From: Deltaproteobacteria bacterium | GTDB taxonomy: Bacteria > Desulfobacterota > Binatia > Binatales > Binataceae | Direction: 5' to 3' | NCBI GenBank assembly: GCA_021801125.1 | Contig: JAJYYI010000051.1 | Location: 1-58,312, forward strand | Length of the DNA: 58,312 nt | Part shown: positions 17,914 through 26,482 of the stretch, piece by piece | Numbering within the stretch: position 1 is the stretch's first letter | Layout of the letters: each line of letters starts with the position of its first letter | Made by a program: the position numbers and the translations under genes | Notes under the pieces: model-generated | Database searches by the model: none | Told to the model about the DNA's origin: nothing | The model's input: the letters and a program-made list of their open reading frames with translations, nothing else

Positions 17914-19641
17914 TCACTGAGCGCCGGAAAGTTCGTCGGCGGCTCCCGCCTCGTAGGCGGGCAAGGTGATCGTTACCGTAGTGCCCTTGCCAAGCTCGCT
18001 GTCAACCTGGATAGTGCCGCGGTTGGACAGGACGATGCGCTGGCACACTGACAAACCCAGTCCCACTCCGGAGCCGGCCGGCTTGGTGGTGAAAAAAGGA
18101 TCGAAAATCCGCCGCAGATGCTCGCGCGGAATCCCGATCCCGTTGTCAATTACCTGCAGGATAACCTTGCTTGCAGAGTCGGCGTTCACCGACTCGTTGC
18201 GCGTAACCACGCATATCACGCCGCCCTGGTTGAGCCCCGCGTCCGCGGCGTTGAACAGCAGGTTGAGCAGGACCTGCTGTATTTCCTTGTCATCGGCAAA
18301 CACCGGTTTTAAGTCGGACGCGAGCTTGGTTTCAAGATGCAAACCCTGAAAGCGCTTACTGTAGGAAATAAGTCTTAAACTCTCCGCAACCAGGGCGTTG
18401 AGATCGACAGGCTTGCGCTGCGTTACGGATGGGCGGGCAAAATTGACCAGGTCCTTCAAGGTTCCCGAAATCCGCGTGATTTGCGACAGGATGGTGTGCA
18501 GCGTCATGCGACGGTTGGGATCGCTCTCGCTGGTCAGCAGCGACTGAGTCAACGAAAATATCGAGGCGAGCGGATTGTTGACCTCGTGCGCGATGCCCGC
18601 GGCGAACGTGCCGGCCGCCGCCAGCCGCTCGAATTTGAGCAGCTCGTCCAGCATCTCGCGCCGCTGCGTGACGTCGCGAAGCGTCATCTGAATAAACTGG
18701 CTGTCGCCGTAATGTATCAGCGCCGAGTTGACGTCAAAATAGCGGCCCGCGATCGGCAAATCGTAAAGATGGTCGGATCCTCTCGCCTTGACCGCCTCGA
18801 GATGACGACGCGCGCCCGAGGCGACCGACGGCGACACCAGGGCCCAGATCGGTTTGCCCGAAATGTCGCCCTCAGTCATCCGATTGTGCAAGCGCTCGGC
18901 CGCGGAGTTGAGGGCGAGTACCGCGCCGGAGTCGGGATCAACGTTGAGGATAGCGTCTGGGGCGAGATCGATCGCGCGGCGGTACTTCTCTTCCGAGGCG
19001 CGCAGCGCTTGCTCGCGCGATTCGATGTAAAAATGCGCCACCATCAGACGCCGCTCATCGATCGCCGCCACTACCGCGTCGACCAGCTTGCGATGCACCC
19101 GGCTTGGCGTGTGCGCGTACACCTGGGCAAGCATCACCTGCTTGAGCGCGATGTGAACTACGTTGAAACCGGAAGGACTTGCGCGCGAGAGAATTCCTTC
19201 CTGGCAATGCTTGCGCAGATAGACGTACGTGTCGATATCCTTCGGGTCGCGAAGGTGCGCCGCGAACCGGCATAACGCGTTGCGCAGACTTTCTTCCAGC
19301 GCCGCGGGGTCGGTTACGGAGACCTCGTACGACTCGACGCGCGTGAGTTGGTCGACCGCGTTCGCCCATTGCCTGGCGATCTCTTCCCACCACGCGTCAA
19401 CTAACTCCGCCACCTGTCGCTGCACCCGCAGCGCGGCTGGCGCGCAGCCATAGACCCCGGGGAAGAGCGGCTCCAACATCAGTCGGATCTTGTCCAACTC
19501 GATGCGGATTTCCTCGCGCTCTCGCTCGCTGAGCACAACCGGCTCGTCGGTGGGTTGATGCGCGCTCAGCGCGGCGCTAAAGGCGCTCGTGTCGGCGCGA
19601 TGCGGGGCTGAATCTTTCATCCTTTTCTGGCAGGGAGGCAT
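17914..19641 (-). CDS. PAS-containing sensor histidine kinase
   Basis: Soluble kinase of 575 residues with no membrane helix. The N-terminal 200 residues are a helical region resembling the RsbRD/N-terminal sensor type. A PAS domain follows (about 215-330, RRAIDLAPDAILNVDPDSGAVLALN). The dimerisation helix has the phosphorylated His352 in AHEVNNPLASIF. The HATPase_c domain has the N box (LLFNAADAG), G1 box DNGIGIP and G2 box GVGLGLS. This arrangement matches NtrB-like kinases that partner sigma-54 regulators. A cytoplasmic or redox signal is likely but not readable. The start may be 19641 or the ATG at 19620. Confidence 0.92.
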   Translation of the reverse strand: MPPCQKRMKDSAPHRADTSAFSAALSAHQPTDEPVVLSEREREEIRIELDKIRLMLEPLFPGVYGCAPAALRVQRQVAELVDAWWEEIARQWANAVDQLTRVESYEVSVTDPAALEESLRNALCRFAAHLRDPKDIDTYVYLRKHCQEGILSRASPSGFNVVHIALKQVMLAQVYAHTPSRVHRKLVDAVVAAIDERRLMVAHFYIESREQALRASEEKYRRAIDLAPDAILNVDPDSGAVLALNSAAERLHNRMTEGDISGKPIWALVSPSVASGARRHLEAVKARGSDHLYDLPIAGRYFDVNSALIHYGDSQFIQMTLRDVTQRREMLDELLKFERLAAAGTFAAGIAHEVNNPLASIFSLTQSLLTSESDPNRRMTLHTILSQITRISGTLKDLVNFARPSVTQRKPVDLNALVAESLRLISYSKRFQGLHLETKLASDLKPVFADDKEIQQVLLNLLFNAADAGLNQGGVICVVTRNESVNADSASKVILQVIDNGIGIPREHLRRIFDPFFTTKPAGSGVGLGLSVCQRIVLSNRGTIQVDSELGKGTTVTITLPAYEAGAADELSGAQ

Positions 19642-20049
19642 GCGACAAGCAGGTCGTGCGTTACCACGCGGCTAGCATTGCGTAGCGGATGGCTCGGTAT
19701 GCATGATGTCGGCAAAGCCGCCGCCCGCCTTGCGCGTGCTGGGGACCTCGCGCCGCCCTTGATCACGTGATTATAAGTCCGGCCTGGCCGCGGACTCCGT
19801 CTTCTTATTAACAATGCTAACACCCGTAAATTGATCGCGCCACTAGCGCCGGCTGCTGCTGATGGTCGTTCTTCCCTCGCTCGCGGCAGGTCAGGCCGAC
19901 AAGAAAAGTAAACGCCGTGGGAAGTCTTCGCGTGTTCGGTTTGATATCTTTTGGCCGGCTCGAATTGGTAGTGCGTCAATCGACGGTCGCAGGGTCGCTT
20001 TCCTCGCCGGATTTATGAATAATCCTAAGTATTACGCGGAGGTTGGACG
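19642..20049. other. Divergent intergenic region upstream of the kinase and of the secreted helical protein
   Basis: About 400 bp between divergent genes. Apart from the -10/palindrome described separately, I see only a good ribosome-binding site (GGAGG at 20039-20043) for the plus-strand gene. No coding frame is convincing. Confidence 0.45.
19762..19775 (-). promoter_or_regulatory. -10 element overlapping a perfect 10-bp palindrome, upstream of the kinase
   Basis: The minus strand has TATAAT at 19770-19775, immediately overlapped by the palindrome ATCACGTGAT (19762-19771). No good -35 is seen at the proper distance. The palindrome would cover the region between -10 and +1, where repressors often bind. 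The leader to the kinase gene would be about 120 bases. Confidence 0.4.
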
Positions 20050-20787
20050 ATGCGTGTAGCCTACTTGACAATCACTGGAGCATTGGCACTGACGGCGACT
20101 GTCGCAGGCGGACGAGCGTGGGCGCAAAGTCCGGCGGCGACCGCCAGCCCGGCTCCGCAGGCGGCGCCGGCGCCCGCTGGTTCGTCCGCGCAGCCGGGGG
20201 CGGAGCCGGTCGACGTGGTCATCGTGGAAGAAGACGTGGTGGCGCCGCTTATCGGCGAACCAGAGCATCATTTCCGCCACGCTCTCAAATATTTTCAGAA
20301 GGGCAAAAAGAAGCAGGCGGCTGATGAGATTAGCATCGGCGCAGCGCTGGTGCGGCTTGAGGCCGGACGCCATGCGGCCGAAAACAAGGGAGGGTTGCAG
20401 AAGGCGGCCGATGACTTGGATAAGCTCGCCGACGACGTGCGCCAGGGAAAGGTCACTTCGCCCAAACCTCTGGAGCGAACGTTCGCGCAGGCAGACCTTG
20501 CTTTAGCGCGTCATTACCAAAAGATGGCCAAGAATTCGCTGAGTCAGGCCGACGGCAAAAAGACTGGTGGTTGGCTCGCGGCGTCGGCGGACTACCTGGA
20601 GCGCGGTGCCGGATGGGTAGGGCACAAGTTCGAAGCCGGCGAGGCGGCAGTGGTACGCGGAGCCCGCACTCTTGGGCAGAAGCTCAAGGGTGGCGCAAGC
20701 ACGGCGTCCGGAGATGTCAGCAAGGGAGTTGACGATCTCGGCAACGAGGTCGACAAACTCGACGGCAGTCAGGCTTCGGCCAAGTGA
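20050..20787 (+). CDS. Secreted Ala/Lys-rich helical protein, unknown function
   Basis: A 245-residue protein with a clear Sec signal peptide (MRVAYLTITGALALTATVAGGRAWAQ), then a Pro/Ala linker (residues about 27-55) and a helical body. The first part, EHHFRHALKYFQKGKKKQAADEISIGAALVRLEAG, has the alternation of a TPR-like or YfdX-like helical domain. The second half (about 175-240) is glycine- and lysine-rich with amphipathic heptads (VSKGVDDLGNEVDKLD). It is probably periplasmic. I do not recognise the family with confidence. It stands alone and is followed 8 bp later by a strong hairpin. Confidence 0.75.
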   Translation: MRVAYLTITGALALTATVAGGRAWAQSPAATASPAPQAAPAPAGSSAQPGAEPVDVVIVEEDVVAPLIGEPEHHFRHALKYFQKGKKKQAADEISIGAALVRLEAGRHAAENKGGLQKAADDLDKLADDVRQGKVTSPKPLERTFAQADLALARHYQKMAKNSLSQADGKKTGGWLAASADYLERGAGWVGHKFEAGEAAVVRGARTLGQKLKGGASTASGDVSKGVDDLGNEVDKLDGSQASAK

Positions 20788-20795
20788 GAATCAAC

Positions 20796-20834
20796 CAGCC
20801 GCGGCGCGAGAACTCGCTTCTCGCGCCGCGGCTG
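20796..20834 (+). terminator. 17-bp perfect hairpin terminator
   Basis: A perfect 17-bp GC-rich inverted repeat (20796-20812 with 20818-20834) around a 5-base loop, beginning 8 bp after the stop of the secreted protein gene. It lacks a T-run, so it may act as a transcript-stabilising or pausing structure as well as a terminator. Confidence 0.65.
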
Positions 20835-21019
20835 CACGGATATTCAAGAGCTTGTTGCCGCTCCGCACGCCTTTGGCGGAGTGCGATATACCCACGTAGC
20901 GAATCGCGCGACCCGCGCAAAACTGGCTGGTATGGGGCGCTGGGTATGCGGCTTTTTAACTCTTCAACTTTGACCGCGATTCTGAGCGCTTGGCCCCTTT
21001 CATGAATCTGGTTGGGACG

Positions 21020-22339
21020 CTATGGCGTCTCAGGTGAGATCGCCTCTAGTTCTTGTCCCGCAGTTTCCGGATAGCCCAGGTACATCACCAACGCCGCCGC
21101 TGCCCAAAAAAAAGTAAGCGCCTTGATCGCGGCCCAGTGCGAACCGATTAGCCCGTAAAGAACGGTTTCGAGAAGCAGGCCCAGCGCGCCGCCCGTCGTT
21201 CCGGCGACGATCTGTGCGCTCGCTGCGGCCGAGCGGTGAGAAGTTGGGAATAGCTCGGCGCTGTAAACGCTTATGATCGTGCCCGAGGCGGTGTCGAAGA
21301 ACAGTCGCAGAATCCAGATTTCTGCGACCAAATTGCCGCCCGTGGTGTAAAGCCAGACCGTGAGCGGCGCGCCGACAAGCATGAACAAGGCACCGCTTGC
21401 GCGCCGACCGTGGCGGTCGCTGATTTGGCCTCCGAGCACGCTGCCGAGAATCCCCAGTGCGCCCCCGAAAACCACCAGAAACGAGACCTGTGGGGCGGAC
21501 CAGCGATGGACTTCCTGGAGATACTTCGGGAACAGAAAAGTCGCCGAACTCGCACCCATCGCGTTCAAGAACCCGACCGAGACCACCGTCACCAGACGCC
21601 GCGGGTAGGTTTTGAACAACGCGATCAGCGGCTGCAAAAGACGCGCGGGTCGCATCTTGTCCAATTGCTCGGCTTCGAAGCGCTTGCTTTCGGGTAGAAG
21701 CCGACGCAGCGGAACGATCAGCACCAGCGGTAGCAGCGCAAGCGCGTACAGGCCGCGCCATCCGTACGGGATAACATCGATCAGAGCAAAGACGATCGCG
21801 GCCAGCCCGTAGCCGCTGATCGCCAGCGCTCCCTGAAGACCCACCACCCAGCCCCGCAAGGCGGCGTCGACTTCCTCGGCCAGGATGACAAGCGAAACCG
21901 TTGCCTCCGCGCCGGAGAACGCGCGGCTTACGAATTGCGCGGCGATAAAGCTGTGCTCGTTCGGAGCAAGCGCGGTGAGGCCGGTGAACAGCGCGTAGCC
22001 AAGGATGGTATAGAGCAGAAGGCGACGGCGGCCAAAGACGTCGGCTAGCGGGGAGATTAAGAACGAGGCGAGATAGCCCAGGCGAATTGCCGAAAGCATC
22101 GCGCCCAGCCGAGCTTCCGCTACACCCAATCCGCTCTGAATCTGGGACAGCGCCAGGCTCAGCAAGGCGCTGTCGTACATGTCGAAGAAGCCGGCTGTGG
22201 TCGAGACGCCGAACACCCGCCATTGGCGCGGCGTGAGCGGTGGAATTTGCCGCGCAAGAAAATTTCTTGGCGCCCGGCTCGTTGCCTTCTGATCGGATGT
22301 GGACAAGGCAACCTCCTGATGCGGTGCTTGGCTCATCAT
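21020..22339 (-). CDS. MFS metabolite transporter
   Basis: A 439-residue 12-helix major facilitator. Helix 1 carries TTAGFFDMYDSALLSLAL, the GFFDxxD form seen in sugar/aromatic-acid:H+ symporters, followed by SPLADVFGRRRLLLYTILGYA (motif A, the D-x-x-G-R-R loop) and a second copy in the C-terminal half (GGQISDRHGRRASGA). The helix-5 and helix-6 connection has PYGWRGLYALALLPL. These point to uptake of an organic acid or sugar, but no substrate is evident. The first two codons are both ATG. There is no linked metabolic gene; it is convergent with the secreted helical protein. Confidence 0.85.
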   Translation of the reverse strand: MMSQAPHQEVALSTSDQKATSRAPRNFLARQIPPLTPRQWRVFGVSTTAGFFDMYDSALLSLALSQIQSGLGVAEARLGAMLSAIRLGYLASFLISPLADVFGRRRLLLYTILGYALFTGLTALAPNEHSFIAAQFVSRAFSGAEATVSLVILAEEVDAALRGWVVGLQGALAISGYGLAAIVFALIDVIPYGWRGLYALALLPLVLIVPLRRLLPESKRFEAEQLDKMRPARLLQPLIALFKTYPRRLVTVVSVGFLNAMGASSATFLFPKYLQEVHRWSAPQVSFLVVFGGALGILGSVLGGQISDRHGRRASGALFMLVGAPLTVWLYTTGGNLVAEIWILRLFFDTASGTIISVYSAELFPTSHRSAAASAQIVAGTTGGALGLLLETVLYGLIGSHWAAIKALTFFWAAAALVMYLGYPETAGQELEAISPETP

Positions 22340-22839
22340 TGCCGCTTCTCGAGAGCCGGCACCGACGTGAAGCTTCTCATGACGCGTACAGACCCGCTAT
22401 GGATGATTTAGCGCGACAGAATGGGGCAACGCTATGGTCACTCACGCTTGCGTCACGTGTGCCAGCAGCGTCTATACGCGTCGACTGGATTGACCAGGGG
22501 TCGCCCCAGGCAATCACTGCTCAATCAAAAAACGATTACCCGCGGCGCGGTTCGGCATCCGATGTCCTGGTCGATTCTGCTCGATTAAACGTATGGGGCT
22601 CAAAAGCTTGACGCGCCATGCGCGCGGCCATTTGGCTTGTACGAAATGCAATATAACTGGTACGATACGCTCACTTTGAGCTTAAGTGCAGCGCGCCGAC
22701 TCGCTCAGGAAATGGGGGGCAGCGGCGCGAGGGAACTGGAAACTGCCTGAGACCCGGAAAATCGCGAAGCACGGAAGAGGTGTGGCGGTCTCGCCCTGAC
22801 CGAAGGTTTCGCCGCCGGGCCGCGCATGGGGTTGGTGAG
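22340..22839. other. Intergenic region upstream of the divergent MFS and propeller genes
   Basis: 500 bp without a supportable gene. It separates divergent genes and must contain both promoters. A GG-N10-GC pair at about 22452-22465 on the minus strand resembles a sigma-54 site only weakly. No repeat or terminator stands out. Confidence 0.4.
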
Positions 22840-23865
22840 ATGCGCCTTTGTGTGGGAAGCTCGAAGGGAATAATCATCCTTGACCCGGATCGCGGCAGCG
22901 CGCCCTTGATGGTGCATGCCGAACCTGCGCCAGTGTGGTGCCTGGCAGCCAATCGCCAGGACTCGCAGTTGATTTACGCCGGCTCCAACGAGTGCGTCGC
23001 AATGGGCAATGCGCGTGGAATGCGCACCTTGGCGCGCTCGTCCGACGGCGGCAAGAGCTGGGAAGACATCACGCCGCGCGGAACCGCTGACGAAGATACC
23101 TGGACGATAGCCGCATCGCCTGTGAGCCCCAACCAACTGTTCGTGGGCACGTCGCGCGGTAGGATACTGCGCAGCGACGACGGAGGGCGCACCTTCGCCG
23201 AGTGCACGGCCCTGCGCGCCGAGAGGGCGCGAGCGAAGTGGGAACCGGGATGCGGCGGGCGGACTCCTCGAGTTCGTTCGATCGCCTTTGATCCGCGCTC
23301 GCCGTCAACCTTTTACGTTGCGATCGAGCGTGGCGGAATACTTCGCTCTCGCGACGAGGGAGTCAGTTTCGAGGCTTTGAGCGCGGCCGTTCACGCCGAC
23401 GTGCACAGCGTCGCGGTTTCCCCATATGATTCAAGGTTGCTCTTCGCGGCAACGGGTAACGGCTTTTACCGTTCGGATAACTCCGGCGCCTCGTGGCGCC
23501 GAGTCTTGCTGGACTGTACACGGTCCTATACGGTCCCGATCTTAGCGCTGAGCGAGCCCGCAGGGGTGATCTTGACCGCGGCAGCCCTTGGACCCCCGCA
23601 GACGTGGGCCGGTCCCGGTGGCGCTCGGGCGCGGATTTTCCGCAGCGTTGACCACGGACGTACCTTTACACCGGTGCCGCTGACCTTGGTCGAAGACCCC
23701 ATGCCGGCGATGGTCATGGAGATCGTGCAGAGCCCGAGCTGTCCGCAGGAGATATTCGCGATCACCAATCGCGGCTTTGCCCTGCGCTCGCGCGATCGGG
23801 GCGCAACCTTCACCCAGGTCGCGGCGAGCCTGCCCCCGGCCTTCTCCCTCGTGGTCCTGGCTTAG
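22840..23865 (+). CDS. Asp-box (BNR/sortilin-type) beta-propeller protein
   Basis: A 341-residue cytoplasmic protein with at least six Asp-box repeats of the form S-x-D-x-G-x-[TS]-[WF]: SSDGGKSWED, SDDGGRTFAE, SRDEGVSFEA, SDNSGASWRR, SVDHGRTFTP and SRDRGATFTQ. This marks a beta-propeller like those of sortilin or YCF48-type assembly factors. There is no signal peptide if the ATG at 22840 is used (after GGTGAG); the frame is open up to 22780. Most relatives are uncharacterised and no enzymatic residues are recognisable. Its function is unknown, and it may be a binding scaffold. It lies 226 bp before the radical SAM gene on the same strand. Confidence 0.8.
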   Translation: MRLCVGSSKGIIILDPDRGSAPLMVHAEPAPVWCLAANRQDSQLIYAGSNECVAMGNARGMRTLARSSDGGKSWEDITPRGTADEDTWTIAASPVSPNQLFVGTSRGRILRSDDGGRTFAECTALRAERARAKWEPGCGGRTPRVRSIAFDPRSPSTFYVAIERGGILRSRDEGVSFEALSAAVHADVHSVAVSPYDSRLLFAATGNGFYRSDNSGASWRRVLLDCTRSYTVPILALSEPAGVILTAAALGPPQTWAGPGGARARIFRSVDHGRTFTPVPLTLVEDPMPAMVMEIVQSPSCPQEIFAITNRGFALRSRDRGATFTQVAASLPPAFSLVVLA

Positions 23866-23925
23866 GGGATTTGGGCTGAGCCGGCCGACAGCCCCACTAA
23901 AGAGCGAACGCCGTACCGATCGAGC

Positions 23926-23953
23926 CCGCGACGCACGCCGGCGCGCGTCGCGG
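23926..23953 (+). terminator. 9-bp GC hairpin after the propeller gene
   Basis: Inverted repeat with 9-bp arms (23926-23934 and 23945-23953) and a 10-base loop, about 60 bp past the propeller stop codon. No T-run follows. It may reduce read-through into the radical SAM gene. Confidence 0.3.
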
Positions 23954-24091
23954 ATTGCGAGCGCCCTCGCGTCTCCCATTGCGAAGAATCAACCCATCCC
24001 GGTGGGATGAACCCGCCCGGCCAAAGTGCGCGAGGGTCGCGCGAGGATTGCCTTGACGGACGGCCGATATATTGGCGAAATAAAGGCAAAA

Positions 24092-25138
24092 ATGATCCCC
24101 AAAAACGCAGCCCTGCCCATCGTAACGGTCAGCGCCGAAGGCGCGCGAGCGAGCGCCGCCCAAGCGTTAAAACGGGGGGTCGAGTTTTATGAGATGCCGG
24201 TTAGGGAAATCGTCAACCGATGCACGAACTCAAGGCTGCCTTTCGAGTGGACGATCAATCCATACCGGGGATGCGAATTCGGTTGCGTTTATTGTTACGC
24301 CCGCTACACGCACGAGTTTCTGGAGCTTCCCGACCCGATGGATTTCGAGCGGCGAATTTTCTTCAAGGCCGGCGCCGCACGCGCGCTGGCCCACGCGCTT
24401 TCCGCCGGACGACTCGATGAGGGAACGATCGCCCTGGGCACCGCCACTGATCCATATCAACCGGCCGAACGACGGTTTAAGCTCACGCGCTCATTGCTCG
24501 AGCTGTTCGCCTCGGCGTGCGGGCTTAGTCTCTCGGTCACCACAAAGTCGCATCTTATTGTGCGCGACCTGGAGCTGTTGCGCTCGATCTCAAGGCGTTC
24601 AACACTGACCGTCAATTTTTCCCTTATTACGCTTAATCGTCGTTTGCAGCGGATCCTCGAGCCGCGAGCGCCTCGCCCGGCGCTCCGCCTGCGCGCCTTG
24701 GCGGTGCTAAGCGCGGCGGGAATCCGCTGCAATTTGCTGGTGATGCCGGTTATTCCAGGTTTGACCGACCGTGAAGCCGCCCTCGAAAGCCTGCTTAAGG
24801 CAGCCCGTCGCGCAGGTGCGGCGCAGGTCTGGTGGCGCTCGCTATTTCTTAAGCCGGCGGCGGCCCGCCGTTTTTTCCCCTTCGTGCGCGAAAAGTTGCC
24901 GGAACTCGCCCAGGAAATCGAACGTCTCTACGGCAGTCGCGCCTACGCGCCGAGGGAGTACGAGCAACGCTTTGGCGAGACTTTCGGTAAGCTTAAATTG
25001 GCCTGCGGCTTCGCCGACGAGCCGCGTCGTTCTCCGGCGTCACAAGCGGCGCAGCCGCAGCGGCAATTCGCGCTCTTCGATAAAAACCTTCGCGGTTTTG
25101 ATTGCAGGCGTGCCGGTTCTGCCCGACCGAGCGCGTGA
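24092..25138 (+). CDS. Radical SAM protein of the PA0069/SplB-like family
   Basis: A 348-residue radical SAM enzyme. The cluster-binding motif CEFGCVYCYAR (CxxxCxYC) follows INPYRG near residue 65, typical of the PA0069/Rv2578c family related to spore photoproduct lyase. The TDPYQPAERRFKLTRSLLEL stretch, LTVNFSLITL and VMPVIPGLTD follow in the TIM barrel. The C-terminal part (ERLYGSRAYAPREYEQRF) is as in relatives. Function in the family is unknown; a DNA or RNA substrate is suggested by the SplB likeness only. Start is uncertain between ATG 24092, preceded by AAAGG, and GTG 24026. It stands alone; the gene downstream is on the other strand. Confidence 0.85.
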   Translation: MIPKNAALPIVTVSAEGARASAAQALKRGVEFYEMPVREIVNRCTNSRLPFEWTINPYRGCEFGCVYCYARYTHEFLELPDPMDFERRIFFKAGAARALAHALSAGRLDEGTIALGTATDPYQPAERRFKLTRSLLELFASACGLSLSVTTKSHLIVRDLELLRSISRRSTLTVNFSLITLNRRLQRILEPRAPRPALRLRALAVLSAAGIRCNLLVMPVIPGLTDREAALESLLKAARRAGAAQVWWRSLFLKPAAARRFFPFVREKLPELAQEIERLYGSRAYAPREYEQRFGETFGKLKLACGFADEPRRSPASQAAQPQRQFALFDKNLRGFDCRRAGSARPSA

Positions 25139-25597
25139 CGTCAGCGCAGCGCTTTTGGCGGCGCGCGCTCGGGTCACTCAAGGCGGATTTCCACGGCGGA
25201 CAACACGCCAGCGCATCGGCCGGACCAAGCGCGAACTCCGATTCGGCCATTGCGATGGGCGATGGGCTTGGCGAGGAATTTTAAGGCGGCCCGTGTGTGG
25301 GGCCTTGCAAAGAGACGTTTAGGTCGCCGCGACCAGGAGTCTCGCCCACTCCGGCGCTTCTGCGGGTTGGAAAATTCTCAAGGAACGTCAACTGGCTCCC
25401 TAAAAGCGACAACGGTTCCGTTCGTACCGGTTCGGCCGGCCGTAGCGACTCGGAAACTAAAGAATCCGGGCAGGCGGCCTGAATCTAGGCGACCGAGGTC
25501 GCAGTAAACGGACGGCGTTAGAGGCCCCGAGCCTCTAACGCCATGGCAAGGTTCGCGCAAACCGCGCGGCGTCGCGCGGCGCGCCATAACAGATGCA
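25139..25597. other. Intergenic region between convergent genes
   Basis: About 460 bp with no plausible gene. It contains the 12-bp hairpin at 25514-25542, listed separately. Base composition looks like the surroundings. Confidence 0.4.
25514..25542. terminator. 12-bp perfect hairpin between convergent genes
   Basis: Arms 25514-25525 and 25531-25542 pair perfectly with a 5-base loop (CCCGA). It lies between the convergent radical SAM gene (plus) and small secreted protein gene (minus), 55 bp past the stop of the latter, so it may terminate both strands. Neither side has a long T-run. Confidence 0.55.
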
Positions 25598-25891
25598 TTA
25601 GTTTTGTGCCTTTTCAGGGACTTGGCCCTGCTCGCCGGCCTGCGGAATAGCGGTCTGACCAGGCTGCTTCTGAGCATAGGCACTAGCTCTGACTTCCGTT
25701 GCCCAGTCGCTGCCCCACTGGGAGCTATAACGCAGAATCTCGTCGCGGTGCACGGGATTGAACTCGTAGTTCTCCTGATCCTCAGCGCCCCACTGCCAAG
25801 CGTAGCTTGGGGTGCTTGTCACGACCAGCGCCAGCGCGCCAGCCGCAGCCGCGAGCGCAATCGTTCCGAGTTTTCCTTTAGTAGTTCTCAT
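25598..25891 (-). CDS. Small secreted protein, unknown function
   Basis: A 97-residue precursor with a clear Sec signal peptide: MRTTKGKLG, a hydrophobic Ala/Leu/Val stretch and a cleavage site near TPSYA-WQW. The mature part (about 66 residues) is acidic and aromatic first (WQWGAEDQENYEFNPVHRDEILRYSSQWGS) and ends in a Gln/Pro-rich tail. The ATG at 25891 is preceded by GGAGG at a spacing of 12 bases; the longer frame to 25978 lacks a signal peptide at its start. I do not recognise a family. It has no obvious partner, being flanked by the convergent radical SAM gene and a 590-bp gap. Confidence 0.65.
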   Translation of the reverse strand: MRTTKGKLGTIALAAAAGALALVVTSTPSYAWQWGAEDQENYEFNPVHRDEILRYSSQWGSDWATEVRASAYAQKQPGQTAIPQAGEQGQVPEKAQN

Positions 25892-25910
25892 TTTCGAGCA
25901 TTTCCTCCAT
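25878..25910 (-). other. Short overlapping leader frame (MEEMLENENY) at the small secreted protein gene
   Basis: An ATG at 25910 opens a 10-codon frame that stops at 25878, overlapping the start codon of the secreted protein gene in another frame. The GGAGG used by that gene lies inside the second and third codons. Translation of this mini frame would compete with or feed the downstream start. Confidence 0.25.
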
Positions 25911-25996
25911 GAGTTTACCTGACAGAAAAGCACTAAGCGTGCCACCGAGTTTGCCTTTTTAGGCATCATTTGGCGCACTTAAACTACTGAGCTGAT

Positions 25997-26035
25997 CGAG
26001 TCCTTCCGCTTTATGCGAACGGACTCGCGCTTTTT
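25997..26035 (+). terminator. T-tailed hairpin terminator on the plus strand
   Basis: The best intrinsic terminator in the window: arms CGAGTCC and GGACTCG (25997-26003, 26021-26027) with an inner CGC/GCG pairing, then GCGC and five Ts (26031-26035). It reads as a plus-strand terminator, although no plus-strand gene lies just upstream; the nearest is the radical SAM gene, 860 bp away. Confidence 0.6.
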
Positions 26036-26482
26036 GCATAGATTGGGTTCGGAGGGACTGAGGAGGACCACCGGCCGCGTTCGGTTGCGGCAATGTGACG
26101 CCGCGTTGCAGCGACGATTACGGAGGGGAGGAGCCTTGCGCGGCCTTTAAGCGCAGCGGCAGGGTCCCGGTTTCATTACAAGCAAAGGGATGATGGGGCT
26201 CTACCAGGCTGAATTAGGCGAGAATAACGGGACTCCTTCTCGTTGCTGCAGCGCGCGGCGAGGCCTGTAGAAACGCTTTGTTGAGTCAACGGGTCGGACT
26301 GTGTCCGCGGGGGTCTACCGGCAGCCTAAGCAGTTCAAGCTGCCGGTAAAACCTTTCGCGCTTGGCTCAGCGTGTTGGAAAGCGCGTACACGTGGAACCT
26401 GGAAGGGCTCGCAGCAATTTTCGTCGCCTGCTCAATGGGCTCCGAATTCGGTGTCGGGCATGCGCTGATACAAACGATTGAG
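26036..26482. other. Non-coding region after the acyl-CoA ligase gene
   Basis: About 450 bp without a supportable gene. It contains a 9-bp inverted repeat (TACCGGCAG with CTGCCGGTA, 26316-26324 and 26340-26348, 15-base loop), which could be the 3' structure of the minus-strand ligase transcript. Confidence 0.4.

Noticed and set aside
21030-22223. 397-codon second frame on the same strand as the MFS transporter
   Set aside because: It is out of frame with the real transporter, Arg-rich and lacks hydrophobic helices.
22449-22466. Sigma-54-like GG-N10-GC element upstream of the MFS gene
   Set aside because: The -24 part (TGGCAC) is fair but the -12 part reads ACGC, not TTGC; a chance match is likely.
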